Assembly: GCA_964508185.1 (NCBI GenBank)
Contig: CAZDSS010000075.1
Location: 1 to 12,225 of the forward strand
DNA length: 12,225 bases
Direction: 5' to 3'
Origin: CAZDSS01 sp964508185
GTDB lineage: Bacteria > Pseudomonadota > Alphaproteobacteria > Sphingomonadales > Govanellaceae
Below, piece after piece: positions 4,990-12,225 of this stretch. How positions within the stretch are numbered: the first letter of the stretch is position 1; each line of letters opens with the position of its first letter. The notes beneath the pieces are model-generated. The model was given only the letters and a program-made list of their open reading frames with translations, was not told the origin of the DNA and did no database searches. The position numbers and the translations under genes are program-made.

Positions 4990-6645
4990 ATGCGGATCGG
5001 AATCGATGTGGGTGGCACCAATACGGACGCCGTGCTTCTTGACGGGCGGCGCGTCCGCGCCTGGCGCAAGACGCCGACCACCACCGACATCGGGTCCGGC
5101 ATCATCTCCGTCATCCGCGAGATTCTCGCCCAGTCGCAGGTCTCGGCCGACGAGATCGACGCGGTGATGATCGGCACCACCCATTTCACCAACGCCTTTG
5201 TCGAGCGCCGCCATCTGCTGCCCGTGGGCGTCATCCGCATCGCGCTTCCCGCGACCCGCGGCCTGCCCCCCTTCGTGGACTGGCCCGACGACATCCGCGA
5301 GGCCATGGGCGGCCATGTCTTCATGGTGCGCGGCGGCTATCAGTACGACGGCCGCATCAACAGCCCGCTCGACGAGCTGGCGGTCGCCGAAGCGGCGCGG
5401 GAATTCAAGCGGCGCGGGCTTACGACCGTTGCGGTCTCCGGCCTCTTCTCCCCCGTCAACAGCGCCATGGAGGAGCGGGCGGAAGAGATCATCCGCGACA
5501 TCGCGCCCGAGATGCGCGTGACGCTTTCAAGCCGCATCGGCCGCCTCAGCCTGCTCGAGCGCGAGAATGCGGCGATCATGAATGCGAGCCTTGCGGATCT
5601 TTCGACCCGCGTCGTCACGTCCTTCCGTGATGCGCTTGAGGATCTCAAGATCACCGCGCCCTTCTTTATCAGCCAGAACGACGGCACGCTGATGAGCGCC
5701 GATTTCGTTGAACGCTATCCGGTGCTCACCTTCGCGTCGGGGCCCACCAACAGCATGCGCGGCGCGGCCTATCTCTCCGGCATCGAGGACGCCATTGTCG
5801 CCGACATCGGCGGCACCACCACCGATATCGGCGTCCTCGTCAACGGCTTCCCGCGGGAATCCTCCGTCACCGTCGATATCGGCGGGGTGCGCACCAATTT
5901 CCGCATGCCGGACGTGCTCGCCCTGGGCCTCGGCGGCGGCTCCCTCGTGGGCGGCAACGGCACGCGCATCGGTCCGCGGTCCGTGGGCTACCGCATTCGC
6001 GAGAACGCGCTCGTCTTCGGCGGCCATGTGCTGACCGCGACCGACATCGCCGTCGCCGCGGGTTATGCGGATGTGGGCGAGCGCGGCCGCGTCGCCCATC
6101 TGTCGCCGCGGCTGGTGGAGACCGCCGCCGCCACCATTCACCGCATGGTGGAGGAAGGGGTCGACCGCATGAAGACGAGCGCGGCGGAAATGCCCCTCAT
6201 TCTCGTGGGCGGCGGCGCGATCCTGCTGTCGCGGCCCATCGCCGGAACATCAAAGGTCATCGTTCCCGAATTCGCGACCGTCGCCAACGCCATCGGCGCC
6301 GCCATCGCCCAGGCCGGCGGCGAAGTGGACCGGGTCTATCACTATGCCCGCATGGGCCGCGACGAGGCCATCGCCGACGCCCGCGCCAGGGCGATCGCCG
6401 CGGCGGTCGATGCCGGGGCCGATCCCGCCACCGTCGCCATTCTCGATTTCGAGGAAATTCCACTGGCCTACGTCCCGGGCGACGCGGTGCGCATTCGCGC
6501 CAAGGCGGCGGGCGATCTGGCCGAACTCAAGAACACCGCACAGGACGGAAACAACACGGACCTGGCCGGGGCCCCGGCAGAACGGGCCCCCGGCGGCGGC
6601 GCGCCACGGAGCAACGCACAAACATACAACTGTGGGAGAAGGTGA
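4990..6645 (+). CDS. HyuA-type hydantoinase/oxoprolinase subunit (short form)
   Basis: The 551-residue cytoplasmic ATP-binding enzyme subunit belongs to the hydantoinase A / 5-oxoprolinase family. Members use ATP to open or modify hydantoin-like rings. The actin/HSP70-like fold is visible as phosphate-1 loop G-I-D-V-G-G-T-N-T-D (4-13), phosphate-2 loop D-I-G-G-T-T-T-D-I-G (272-281), L-G-L-G-G-G-S (312-318) and a late V-G-G-G-A. The usual HyuA is about 650-700 residues, so this is a short variant without the extra C-terminal domain. The last 35 or so residues (from about 517) are a low-complexity Gly/Ala/Pro tail, unlike the rest. The start follows an in-frame TAG directly and has GGGAG 10 nt upstream. 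No HyuB partner occurs in the window. The DUF917 gene downstream is the likely partner. The stop lies 1 nt before the receptor start. Confidence 0.87.
   Translation: MRIGIDVGGTNTDAVLLDGRRVRAWRKTPTTTDIGSGIISVIREILAQSQVSADEIDAVMIGTTHFTNAFVERRHLLPVGVIRIALPATRGLPPFVDWPDDIREAMGGHVFMVRGGYQYDGRINSPLDELAVAEAAREFKRRGLTTVAVSGLFSPVNSAMEERAEEIIRDIAPEMRVTLSSRIGRLSLLERENAAIMNASLADLSTRVVTSFRDALEDLKITAPFFISQNDGTLMSADFVERYPVLTFASGPTNSMRGAAYLSGIEDAIVADIGGTTTDIGVLVNGFPRESSVTVDIGGVRTNFRMPDVLALGLGGGSLVGGNGTRIGPRSVGYRIRENALVFGGHVLTATDIAVAAGYADVGERGRVAHLSPRLVETAAATIHRMVEEGVDRMKTSAAEMPLILVGGGAILLSRPIAGTSKVIVPEFATVANAIGAAIAQAGGEVDRVYHYARMGRDEAIADARARAIAAAVDAGADPATVAILDFEEIPLAYVPGDAVRIRAKAAGDLAELKNTAQDGNNTDLAGAPAERAPGGGAPRSNAQTYNCGRR
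6565..6594 (+). other. Strong hairpin at the 3' end of hyuA
   Basis: GCCGGGG-CCC (6565-6574) pairs with GGGCCCCCGGC (6584-6594) through ten G-C pairs with one bulged C and a 9-nt loop. An alternative 14-nt perfect palindrome lies at 6565-6578. No T run follows, so it should not terminate transcription. It may stall ribosomes, stabilise an upstream mRNA end, or set the hyuA-to-receptor expression ratio. Confidence 0.45.
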
Positions 6646-6646
6646 C

Positions 6647-8746
6647 ATGAAGGGACATCACTGGAAGGGCCTCCTGGCGGCGTTCGCCGGGACCACCGCG
6701 CTCTGCAGCGCCGCCCCGGCGGCGGCGCAGACGGCCGGCGACGCCGCGGCGGCGTCCGCCGGGCTCGAAGAAATTCTCGTGACCTCGCGCAAGCGGGAGG
6801 AACGCCTGCAGGACGTGCCGGATTCGATATTCGTGCTGTCGTCCTTGCAGCTCGAAATGTCCAACGTCGAATCCTTGCGCGACTTCGTGGACCTGACGCC
6901 GAACCTTCTGGTGCGCGAGACCTTCCGGTCCAACGAAACCTTCCTCACCATGCGCGGCCTTTCGAGCGCGCAAGGGGCCCTGCCCCCGGTCGCCTTCGTG
7001 GTGGACGGCGTGCAGCTCGGCTCCAACGACTTCATCAACCAGGATCTGCTCGACATCGAGCGAATCGAAGTGCTGCGCGGGCCGCAGGGCGCCCTGTACG
7101 GCCAGGGCGCCATCGCCGGCGCCATCAATGTGGTGACGCGCCAGCCCACCAACGAGTTCGAGGGCTTCGTCAAGGCGTCCTACGGCAACGGCGACAGCAA
7201 GCGGATCGCCGGCGCCCTTTCCGCCCCCATTGTCGAAGACCGTCTGTTCGCCCGCATCTCGGGCTACTACAAGGATTCGGACGGGCTCATCAAGAACAAC
7301 CGGGGAGAGGATATCGACTTCCTGGAAGAAGGCTCGATCCGCGGCCGCATCCTGTACAGGAGCGACGTCCTCGACATCGATCTTCGCGGCTCCTACACCA
7401 AGGGCGACGGCAGCTGCTGCATCCAGGACCGGGTGAACCTGGATGACAACGGCAATCTCATCGGCGTCGACGACGTGACCAATCCGGGCGCGAGCAGCAA
7501 CATCATCGGCACGTCCGACGACAAGCTCTTCAACACCTCGCTCAAGGTGGACGTGGATCTCGGCTTCGCCACCGTCACCTCGATCACCGGCTACGCGGAA
7601 ATCCGCCAGGCGGTGTTCGGCGACGCCGACATGACCATCGATCCAGTCACCGCCCAGGACCTTTCGTTCGACACCGACGTCTTCAACCAGGAATTGCGCG
7701 TCAGCTCCAATTCCGACGGACGGTTCCGCTGGCTGTTCGGCGGCTTCTATCAGGACCGGCAGGAACGGCAGCATATCCGCATCGGCGCCGACACGGGCGA
7801 GCGCTTCGTCGCCAATCCCAGCATCCTGCATCAGCGCAACATCACCAACAGCGAGCTGTGGGCGGCCTTCGGCCAGGTGAGCTTCGACCTCACCGACCGC
7901 ATCGAGCTGACGGCGGCGCTGCGCTATGACCATGACGACCAGGATTCGCGCAACATCGTGGTGTCAGAAGCCCGCGCCCGGGCCACATTCAAGGAATGGC
8001 AGCCCAAGGCACAGATCGCTTATCGCTGGACCGACGACGTGATGGTCTATGCGAGCTTCGCCCGCGGCTTCCGGCCGGGCGGCTTCACTTCGACCGTCGT
8101 GTTCGAGAACGAGACCACGGACAACTATGAAGTGGGCTTCAAGACCACCTTCCTCGACAATCGCCTGAGCATCAACGGCGCGTTCTTCCATATCGACTAT
8201 TCGAACCAGCAGCTGTCCTTCGTGGTCTTCACCGAGACCGAGGCGCTGCGCGGCGCGGCCAATATCCCTGCAACCGACATCGACGGCATGGAGCTGGAGA
8301 TCGCGGCCCGGCCCATCGACAATCTGACCATCACCGCGGGGCTCGGCGTGACCGACACGGTGATTTCCACCGTCGCGCCCAGCGAGTTCTTCGGGCCCGA
8401 CATCGTGCAGCTCATCGGCAAAAAGTCGCCGCTGGTGCCGCCCTTCACCTTCAACGCGTCGGTGACCTACGCACATCCCGTGGCGGACGGCCTTGATCTC
8501 GTATTCCATAGCGATTTCCGGCGGCTCGGCGGTTACTATTTTGACGCCGCGAACACCATCTACACGCGGACCAAGAACTTCATCGGCGGCAAGATCGCCC
8601 TGCAGGCCGACAACTGGAGCGTCGGCGTCTGGGCCAAGAACCTGACCGATGCCCGGGTTGCCACCAACGTCTCGGCCACCGGGGCGCGGCTGCGCGTCCC
8701 GAACCCGCCGCGGAGCTACGGGGTCGAGGCGACCTTCAACTTCTAG
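6647..8746 (+). CDS. TonB-dependent outer-membrane receptor
   Basis: The 699-residue protein takes up a ligand through the outer membrane using TonB energy. A signal peptide (K2, hydrophobic 8-22, A-A-A at 25-27) is probably cleaved before Q28. A TonB-box-like segment E-E-I-L-V-T-S (41-47) precedes the plug domain (about 50-165), which contains M-R-G-L-S-S, V-V-D-G-V-Q and R-I-E-V-L-R-G-P-Q-G-A-L-Y-G (139-152). The rest is a beta-barrel ending in F699, the usual terminal aromatic for barrel assembly. An adjacent Cys257-Cys258 pair sits in a probable extracellular loop. The start codon lies 1 nt after the hyuA stop, and GGGAGAAGG within hyuA is the ribosome site, so the two genes are coupled. 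The similarity is to the large sphingomonad-style receptor class; the ligand is not readable. Context suggests a hydantoin-related or chelated compound. Transcription ends at the hairpin 39 nt downstream. Confidence 0.93.
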   Translation: MKGHHWKGLLAAFAGTTALCSAAPAAAQTAGDAAAASAGLEEILVTSRKREERLQDVPDSIFVLSSLQLEMSNVESLRDFVDLTPNLLVRETFRSNETFLTMRGLSSAQGALPPVAFVVDGVQLGSNDFINQDLLDIERIEVLRGPQGALYGQGAIAGAINVVTRQPTNEFEGFVKASYGNGDSKRIAGALSAPIVEDRLFARISGYYKDSDGLIKNNRGEDIDFLEEGSIRGRILYRSDVLDIDLRGSYTKGDGSCCIQDRVNLDDNGNLIGVDDVTNPGASSNIIGTSDDKLFNTSLKVDVDLGFATVTSITGYAEIRQAVFGDADMTIDPVTAQDLSFDTDVFNQELRVSSNSDGRFRWLFGGFYQDRQERQHIRIGADTGERFVANPSILHQRNITNSELWAAFGQVSFDLTDRIELTAALRYDHDDQDSRNIVVSEARARATFKEWQPKAQIAYRWTDDVMVYASFARGFRPGGFTSTVVFENETTDNYEVGFKTTFLDNRLSINGAFFHIDYSNQQLSFVVFTETEALRGAANIPATDIDGMELEIAARPIDNLTITAGLGVTDTVISTVAPSEFFGPDIVQLIGKKSPLVPPFTFNASVTYAHPVADGLDLVFHSDFRRLGGYYFDAANTIYTRTKNFIGGKIALQADNWSVGVWAKNLTDARVATNVSATGARLRVPNPPRSYGVEATFNF

Positions 8747-8784
8747 TTTGCTCCGAAGCTGGCATTCTGAGGCCGGTTGGACTC

Positions 8785-8831
8785 GGGCGCGTTGCCCGTG
8801 ATAGAAAACGGACAACGCGCCCACTTTTCTT
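8785..8831 (+). terminator. Intrinsic terminator after the receptor gene
   Basis: GGGCGCGTTG (8785-8794) and CAACGCGCCC (8813-8822) form a perfect 10-bp stem, extended inside by CCGT/ACGG, and followed by ACTTTTCTT. It separates hyuA-receptor from the permease unit. The remaining 124 bp before the permease start hold only a short GC hairpin and a T5 run, with no promoter I can call. Confidence 0.8.
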
Positions 8832-8955
8832 CACCCCCCGGCGGCCTCGGCGCGGCCCTGTGATTTCGGCCGGAGCGTTTTTCCACAAAGCTTCAGTGAT
8901 TGTACCGCGCCGCCCGTGACAGGTCGGCGTGACACCGGGAAAGGGGAAGCGGCTC

Positions 8956-10257
8956 ATGCAGCCCATTGGCTCCCGCCAGGAATATTCGCGATCGGAAGTG
9001 CCGGCATCGGCGACGGTGAGCGGCTTTCACATCGCCCTCGTCAAGATCGGCGTGCTGATCGCGCTTCCCGCCTTCATCATGGGGGCGGAGCTCGGCTTCA
9101 CCCTGGGGCTCGCGCGGGCGCTCCTCGCCATGACGCTCGGCGCGCTCGTCCTTGCGGTCCTCAGCATGCTGACAGGCACCGTTGCGGCGAAAAGCCGTCT
9201 TTCCACCTCCCTCATCGTGCGCCATGCCTTCGGCCCCATGGGCGCCCGGGTCATCAGCGGCGTCCTTGCGGTCATGCTTCTCGGGCTTTACGGCGTCACC
9301 GCCGAACTGTTCGGCGCGAGCCTCAGCCGCATCGCGGAGCAGGTGTTCGGCATCCATGTCGGCACCGCGCCCTGCATCATCGGCGGAAGCTTCCTCATGG
9401 TGCTGACGACCATCTACGGCTTCCGCGGCCTGCAGCGCCTTGCCGATCTTGCGGTCCCCGTTCTCCTGCTGGCGCTCGTCGCCGTCGCCTGGCGTTCGGC
9501 CCTTGGCCTTGACGCCGCGACGCTCTGGACGGCGCCCGATGATCCCGCGTCCCTCGGCATCGGCATCTCGGCGGTGATCGGCGGCCTTGCGGTGGGGATC
9601 ACGATCTTCCCCGACCTCGCCCGCTTCGCCCGCAGCCCGCGCCATGCGCAGGGCGCCGCCATCGCGAGCTACGGCGTCGGCGTGCCCGTGGTGCTGCTTC
9701 TCGCCGCGATTCCCAGCATCGTCACCGGCGAGCGCGACCTCATCATGATCATGACCGGCCTTGGGCTTGGCATCCCCGCCCTCGTCTTCATGGTCTTCAC
9801 CGCCTGGACCACCAATTCGGGCAACCTCTATTCGTCGTCGCTCGGCCTCGCCAATGTCTTCACCCGGCCGAGCTTCCCCGTGCTCGCGGGCGTCGCAGGA
9901 ATCATCGGGACCGTCTTCGCGCTCCTTGGGGTGAGCGCGCGGCTTCTGCCCTTCCTCGTCATGCTCGGGGTGACGATCCCGCCCATCGCCGGGATCTATC
10001 TCGCCGACTTCTTCCTCGTCCGCCGCCAGCAATACGACGAGGCGGAGCTTGAAGGCGCAGCCCCCGTCGCGTGGCCCGCCTTCGCCGCCTGGGGGCTGGC
10101 GGTCGCCGTCGCGCTGCTGTCCGCGCGGCAAGGCATCACCATCACCGGCGTCCCGGCTTGCGATTCCATCGTCATCGCCTCCGCCGTCTATGGCGGCCTC
10201 GCCTTCGCGCGCCGCGCGCGCCGGCGCCGCATGTTGTCCAGAGGATCATCGTCATGA
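8956..10257 (+). CDS. NCS1-family permease, CodB (cytosine permease)-like
   Basis: The 433-residue inner-membrane transporter has about 12 hydrophobic segments, close to the usual length of E. coli CodB (419). The segment A-K-S-R-L-S-T-S-L-I-V-R-H-A-F-G near residue 75-95 aligns with the CodB-type G-A-K-T-x-L-T-x-x-L-x-A-R-x-x-F-G motif. NCS1 proteins carry cytosine, purines, allantoin and hydantoins with Na+ or H+. Next to a hydantoin racemase and DUF917, the substrate is probably a hydantoin-type ring. The ATG at 8956 is preferred because AGGGGAAG lies 6 nt upstream; a GTG at 8929 would add nine residues. The C-terminus is Arg-rich. The stop overlaps the racemase start (ATGA). Confidence 0.85.
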   Translation: MQPIGSRQEYSRSEVPASATVSGFHIALVKIGVLIALPAFIMGAELGFTLGLARALLAMTLGALVLAVLSMLTGTVAAKSRLSTSLIVRHAFGPMGARVISGVLAVMLLGLYGVTAELFGASLSRIAEQVFGIHVGTAPCIIGGSFLMVLTTIYGFRGLQRLADLAVPVLLLALVAVAWRSALGLDAATLWTAPDDPASLGIGISAVIGGLAVGITIFPDLARFARSPRHAQGAAIASYGVGVPVVLLLAAIPSIVTGERDLIMIMTGLGLGIPALVFMVFTAWTTNSGNLYSSSLGLANVFTRPSFPVLAGVAGIIGTVFALLGVSARLLPFLVMLGVTIPPIAGIYLADFFLVRRQQYDEAELEGAAPVAWPAFAAWGLAVAVALLSARQGITITGVPACDSIVIASAVYGGLAFARRARRRRMLSRGSSS

Positions 10258-11006
10258 CCTTCCATGTCCGCCTTTTGACCCCCCATGTGACGCCGCGCCC
10301 GCAAAAGCTGCGGGAGCTTGCGGGGCTCGATGCGGTGCTGCCCGTGACCTTCTCCCATGTGGGGCTGAGGGAGGGGCCCGCTTCCATCGAAAGCGCGTTC
10401 GACGATGCCCTCGCCGCCCCCGGCGTCGTCGCCGCGGCGCTTGAGGCGGAGGCCGAGGGGGCGGACGCCGTCATCATCGACTGCATGGGCGATCCCGGAC
10501 TGGATGCGGCGCGGGAGGCGGTGAACATCCCCGTCCTCGGCCCGGGCGAAGCGAGCATGCATGCGGCGGCCATGCTCGGCCACAGTTTCAGCGTGGTCAC
10601 CATCCTCGACCGCGTGGCCCCCATCCTCAGGAATCACGCCCGGATCTACGGCGTTGCGGAAAAGCTCGCCTCCATCCGCGCGATCGACGTGCCCGTGCTG
10701 GAGATCGAGGATAACGAGCAGGCGATCCGCCGCGCCCTGCTGGACGAGGCGCGCAAGGCCATCCGTCATGACAAGGCGGACGTGATCGTCCTTGGCTGCA
10801 CCGGCTTCCTCGGCCTCAGCCGCGAGCTGTCCGATAGCCTCAGGGCGGAAGGGCTGCCCGCGCCGGTGGTTAATCCGCTCCGCACCACGGCGATGATGGC
10901 CCTCGCCCTCCTCGGCGCGGGCCTTAGCCACAGCGCCATCGCCTACCCGCCGCCGCGGGCGAAGCCCATCCGGGGCTTCAGCCTGCCGGAGGTGACCAAA
11001 TCCTGA
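10254..11006 (+). CDS. Asp/Glu/hydantoin racemase family protein
   Basis: The 250-residue cytoplasmic cofactor-free racemase has the two-cysteine active site: C77 in I-I-D-C-M-G-D-P-G and C182 in V-L-G-C-T-G. Their spacing of 105 residues and absolute positions match characterised hydantoin racemases (for example Cys79/Cys184). These enzymes invert the C5 centre of 5-substituted hydantoins by deprotonation and reprotonation. Aspartate or glutamate racemase or maleate isomerase activity is possible, but the length and operon favour hydantoin. The start at 10254 overlaps the permease stop, with AGAGGA about 9 nt upstream. The last 15 residues are basic and proline-rich. The gene is followed after 56 bp by the DUF917 gene. 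Confidence 0.87.
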   Translation: MTFHVRLLTPHVTPRPQKLRELAGLDAVLPVTFSHVGLREGPASIESAFDDALAAPGVVAAALEAEAEGADAVIIDCMGDPGLDAAREAVNIPVLGPGEASMHAAAMLGHSFSVVTILDRVAPILRNHARIYGVAEKLASIRAIDVPVLEIEDNEQAIRRALLDEARKAIRHDKADVIVLGCTGFLGLSRELSDSLRAEGLPAPVVNPLRTTAMMALALLGAGLSHSAIAYPPPRAKPIRGFSLPEVTKS

Positions 11007-11062
11007 GCGGACCGCAAACGCACAGTTCCCCATTCATCAGTTGCAAGGGTTATCCGTATTCC

Positions 11063-12163
11063 ATGGCCAAGATCTTCGCCTCAGACGACCTCGCCGATCT
11101 CGCCCGCGGCGCGGCCTTTCTCAGCACCGGCGGCGGCGGCGATCCCTATATCGGCCGCCTGATCGCCCAGGCGGCGTTCGCGGAATTCGGCCCGCCCACC
11201 ATTCTCGATCCGGAGGAGGTGGCGGATGACGCGCTCATCTGTTCGGTCGCGGGCTTCGGCGCGCCCACGGTGCAGATCGAGAAACTGATCTGCGGCGATG
11301 AGGTGGATCTCGTCTTCACCAAGCTGCAGCAATATCTGGGGCGCAAGGTGGATGCCCTGATCCCGGCGGAAATCGGCGGCAGCAATTCCATGGTGCCGCT
11401 GATGCTGGCGGCGCGCCAGGGCCTGCCGGTGATCGACGCCGACGGCATGGGCCGCGCCTTCCCCGAACTGCAGATGAACAGCCTGAGCGTCCACGGCATC
11501 CGGGCGACGCCCCTCGTCGTTGCGGACGAGCATCTCAATCTCGCCGTGGTGGAGGCCGAAAGCGACGAGGTCGCGGAACAGATGACCCGGGCGCTTGCGA
11601 TCCAGATGGGTCTTCGCGTCTTCATCGGATGCTTCGCCATGACCGGGCGGCAGATGAAGGAAGCGGCGATCCACGGCACCCTGACGCTCGCCCATGGCAT
11701 CGGCCGCGCCATCCGCGAGGGCCGCGCCAGGGGCGCGCCGGTCGATTCCCTCATGCGCTATCTCCGCACCACCCGCACCTATGCCCATGCCCATGTGCTG
11801 TTCGACGGCAAGATCGTGGATCTCGAACGCCGCATTTCCGATGGCTTTTCCGTGGGCCTCTGCCGCATGGAGGCATTGAGCGGGGGCAATGGCCTGGCCG
11901 AGGTCGCGTTCCAGAACGAGAACCTGGTGCTGCGTGTGGACGGCGAGATGCGCGCCATCGTCCCCGATCTCATCTGCATCGTGGACCGGGAGACGGCGGA
12001 GCCGATCCCGACGCCGGATCTCAAATACGGCCAGCGGGTGAAGGTGATCGGGGTCAGCGCGCCGCCCAAGATGCGGACGGATGCGGCCCTCGCCTGTTTC
12101 GGACCCGCCGCCTTCGACCTGCCCGAAGCCTTCCGACCCATCGAGGAAATCGTGGCGGCATAG
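11063..12163 (+). CDS. DUF917 / S-methyl-thiohydantoin desulfurase-family protein
   Basis: The 366-residue protein matches the DUF917 family, which Pfam has renamed after S-methyl-thiohydantoin desulfurase, and is of normal length. Seen motifs are the N-terminal F-L-S-T-G-G-G-G-D-P-Y (19-29), E-I-G-G-S-N-S (103-109) and V-I-D-A-D-G-M-G-R-A-F-P-E-L-Q (123-137). The beta-rich C-terminal part includes D-G-F-S-V-G-L and Y-G-Q-R-V-K-V-I. Family members are usually encoded beside short HyuA-type proteins and act on hydantoin or thiohydantoin rings. The chemistry for this protein is inference. The upstream ribosome site is poor (AAGGG about 13 nt before ATG), so expression may depend on readthrough translation or be lower than the racemase. 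The gene closes the operon, 29 bp before a strong terminator. Confidence 0.88.
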   Translation: MAKIFASDDLADLARGAAFLSTGGGGDPYIGRLIAQAAFAEFGPPTILDPEEVADDALICSVAGFGAPTVQIEKLICGDEVDLVFTKLQQYLGRKVDALIPAEIGGSNSMVPLMLAARQGLPVIDADGMGRAFPELQMNSLSVHGIRATPLVVADEHLNLAVVEAESDEVAEQMTRALAIQMGLRVFIGCFAMTGRQMKEAAIHGTLTLAHGIGRAIREGRARGAPVDSLMRYLRTTRTYAHAHVLFDGKIVDLERRISDGFSVGLCRMEALSGGNGLAEVAFQNENLVLRVDGEMRAIVPDLICIVDRETAEPIPTPDLKYGQRVKVIGVSAPPKMRTDAALACFGPAAFDLPEAFRPIEEIVAA

Positions 12164-12192
12164 CGACGCGCACGAGGAAACAACGCAACGAA

Positions 12193-12220
12193 AAAGGGGT
12201 CTGGCATGCCAGACCCCTTT
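12193..12220. terminator. Perfect 28-nt palindromic, bidirectional terminator
   Basis: AAAGGGGTCTGGCA (12193-12206) is the exact complement of the next 14 bases (12207-12220). The GC-rich stem is bordered by TTT on the plus strand and TTTTT on the minus strand, so it can stop transcription from both directions. It ends the permease-racemase-DUF917 unit. Confidence 0.88.
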
Positions 12221-12225
12221 CAATT

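Noticed and set aside
6527..7933. Long minus-strand frame opposite the receptor and the end of hyuA.
   Set aside because: Antisense to two well-supported genes, with no domain.
8851..8880. Second terminator from GGCC repeats followed by a T5 run.
   Set aside because: The stem is only 5 bp and is separated from the T run by GAGCG.
8893..10131. Long minus-strand frame opposite the permease, rich in Asp/Glu/Gly/His.
   Set aside because: It is the reverse-frame image of a hydrophobic membrane protein; it lacks a ribosome site and any domain.

Overview
The window is high-GC DNA (about 65-70% by eye), densely coding, from a Gram-negative bacterium. An outer-membrane TonB-dependent receptor, a holin of the alphaproteobacterial gene-transfer-agent type and the codon bias point to an alphaproteobacterium. 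I cannot name the genus from sequence alone. There are nine protein genes (one cut by the left edge), no tRNA, rRNA, CRISPR array or insertion sequence, and no gene-free stretch over 300 bases.

Left part (1-1230, minus strand): a small lysis cassette. A zinc M15-family murein peptidase is followed, with overlapping stop and start codons, by a three-helix holin of the gene-transfer-agent type. Further on lies the N-terminus of a predicted lipoprotein that runs off the window. The peptidase has an unusually clear sigma70-like promoter (TTGAAA-N17-TATAAT) in an AT-rich island. TTTACCA-N3-TGGTAAA-type dyads flank it on both sides, which looks like a tightly controlled switch for a prophage or gene-transfer-agent lysis module.

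Middle (1299-1684, minus strand): a QueD/6-pyruvoyl-tetrahydropterin-synthase family protein. It keeps the three zinc histidines but lacks the catalytic cysteine. It is divergent from the next gene.

Right part (1965-12220, plus strand): a hydantoin-type catabolic locus. The order is a large MalT-like LuxR regulator; a 226-bp control region with several dyads; a short HyuA-type hydantoinase/oxoprolinase; a TonB-dependent receptor (1 nt after hyuA); a strong intrinsic terminator; a CodB-like NCS1 permease; a hydantoin/Asp/Glu racemase with both catalytic cysteines (ATGA overlap with the permease); a DUF917 / S-methyl-thiohydantoin desulfurase-family protein; and a perfect 28-nt palindromic terminator.

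Read together, the receptor and the permease would carry a hydantoin- or thiohydantoin-like ring compound across the outer and inner membranes. The racemase would equilibrate C5 stereoisomers, and the HyuA-like ATPase together with the DUF917 protein would act on the ring. No HyuB subunit, no dihydropyrimidinase-type hydantoinase and no N-carbamoylase are present before the closing terminator, so HyuA probably pairs with DUF917. A dedicated outer-membrane receptor in such a locus is the feature most likely to reflect an undescribed substrate or uptake system. Substrate identity is inference.
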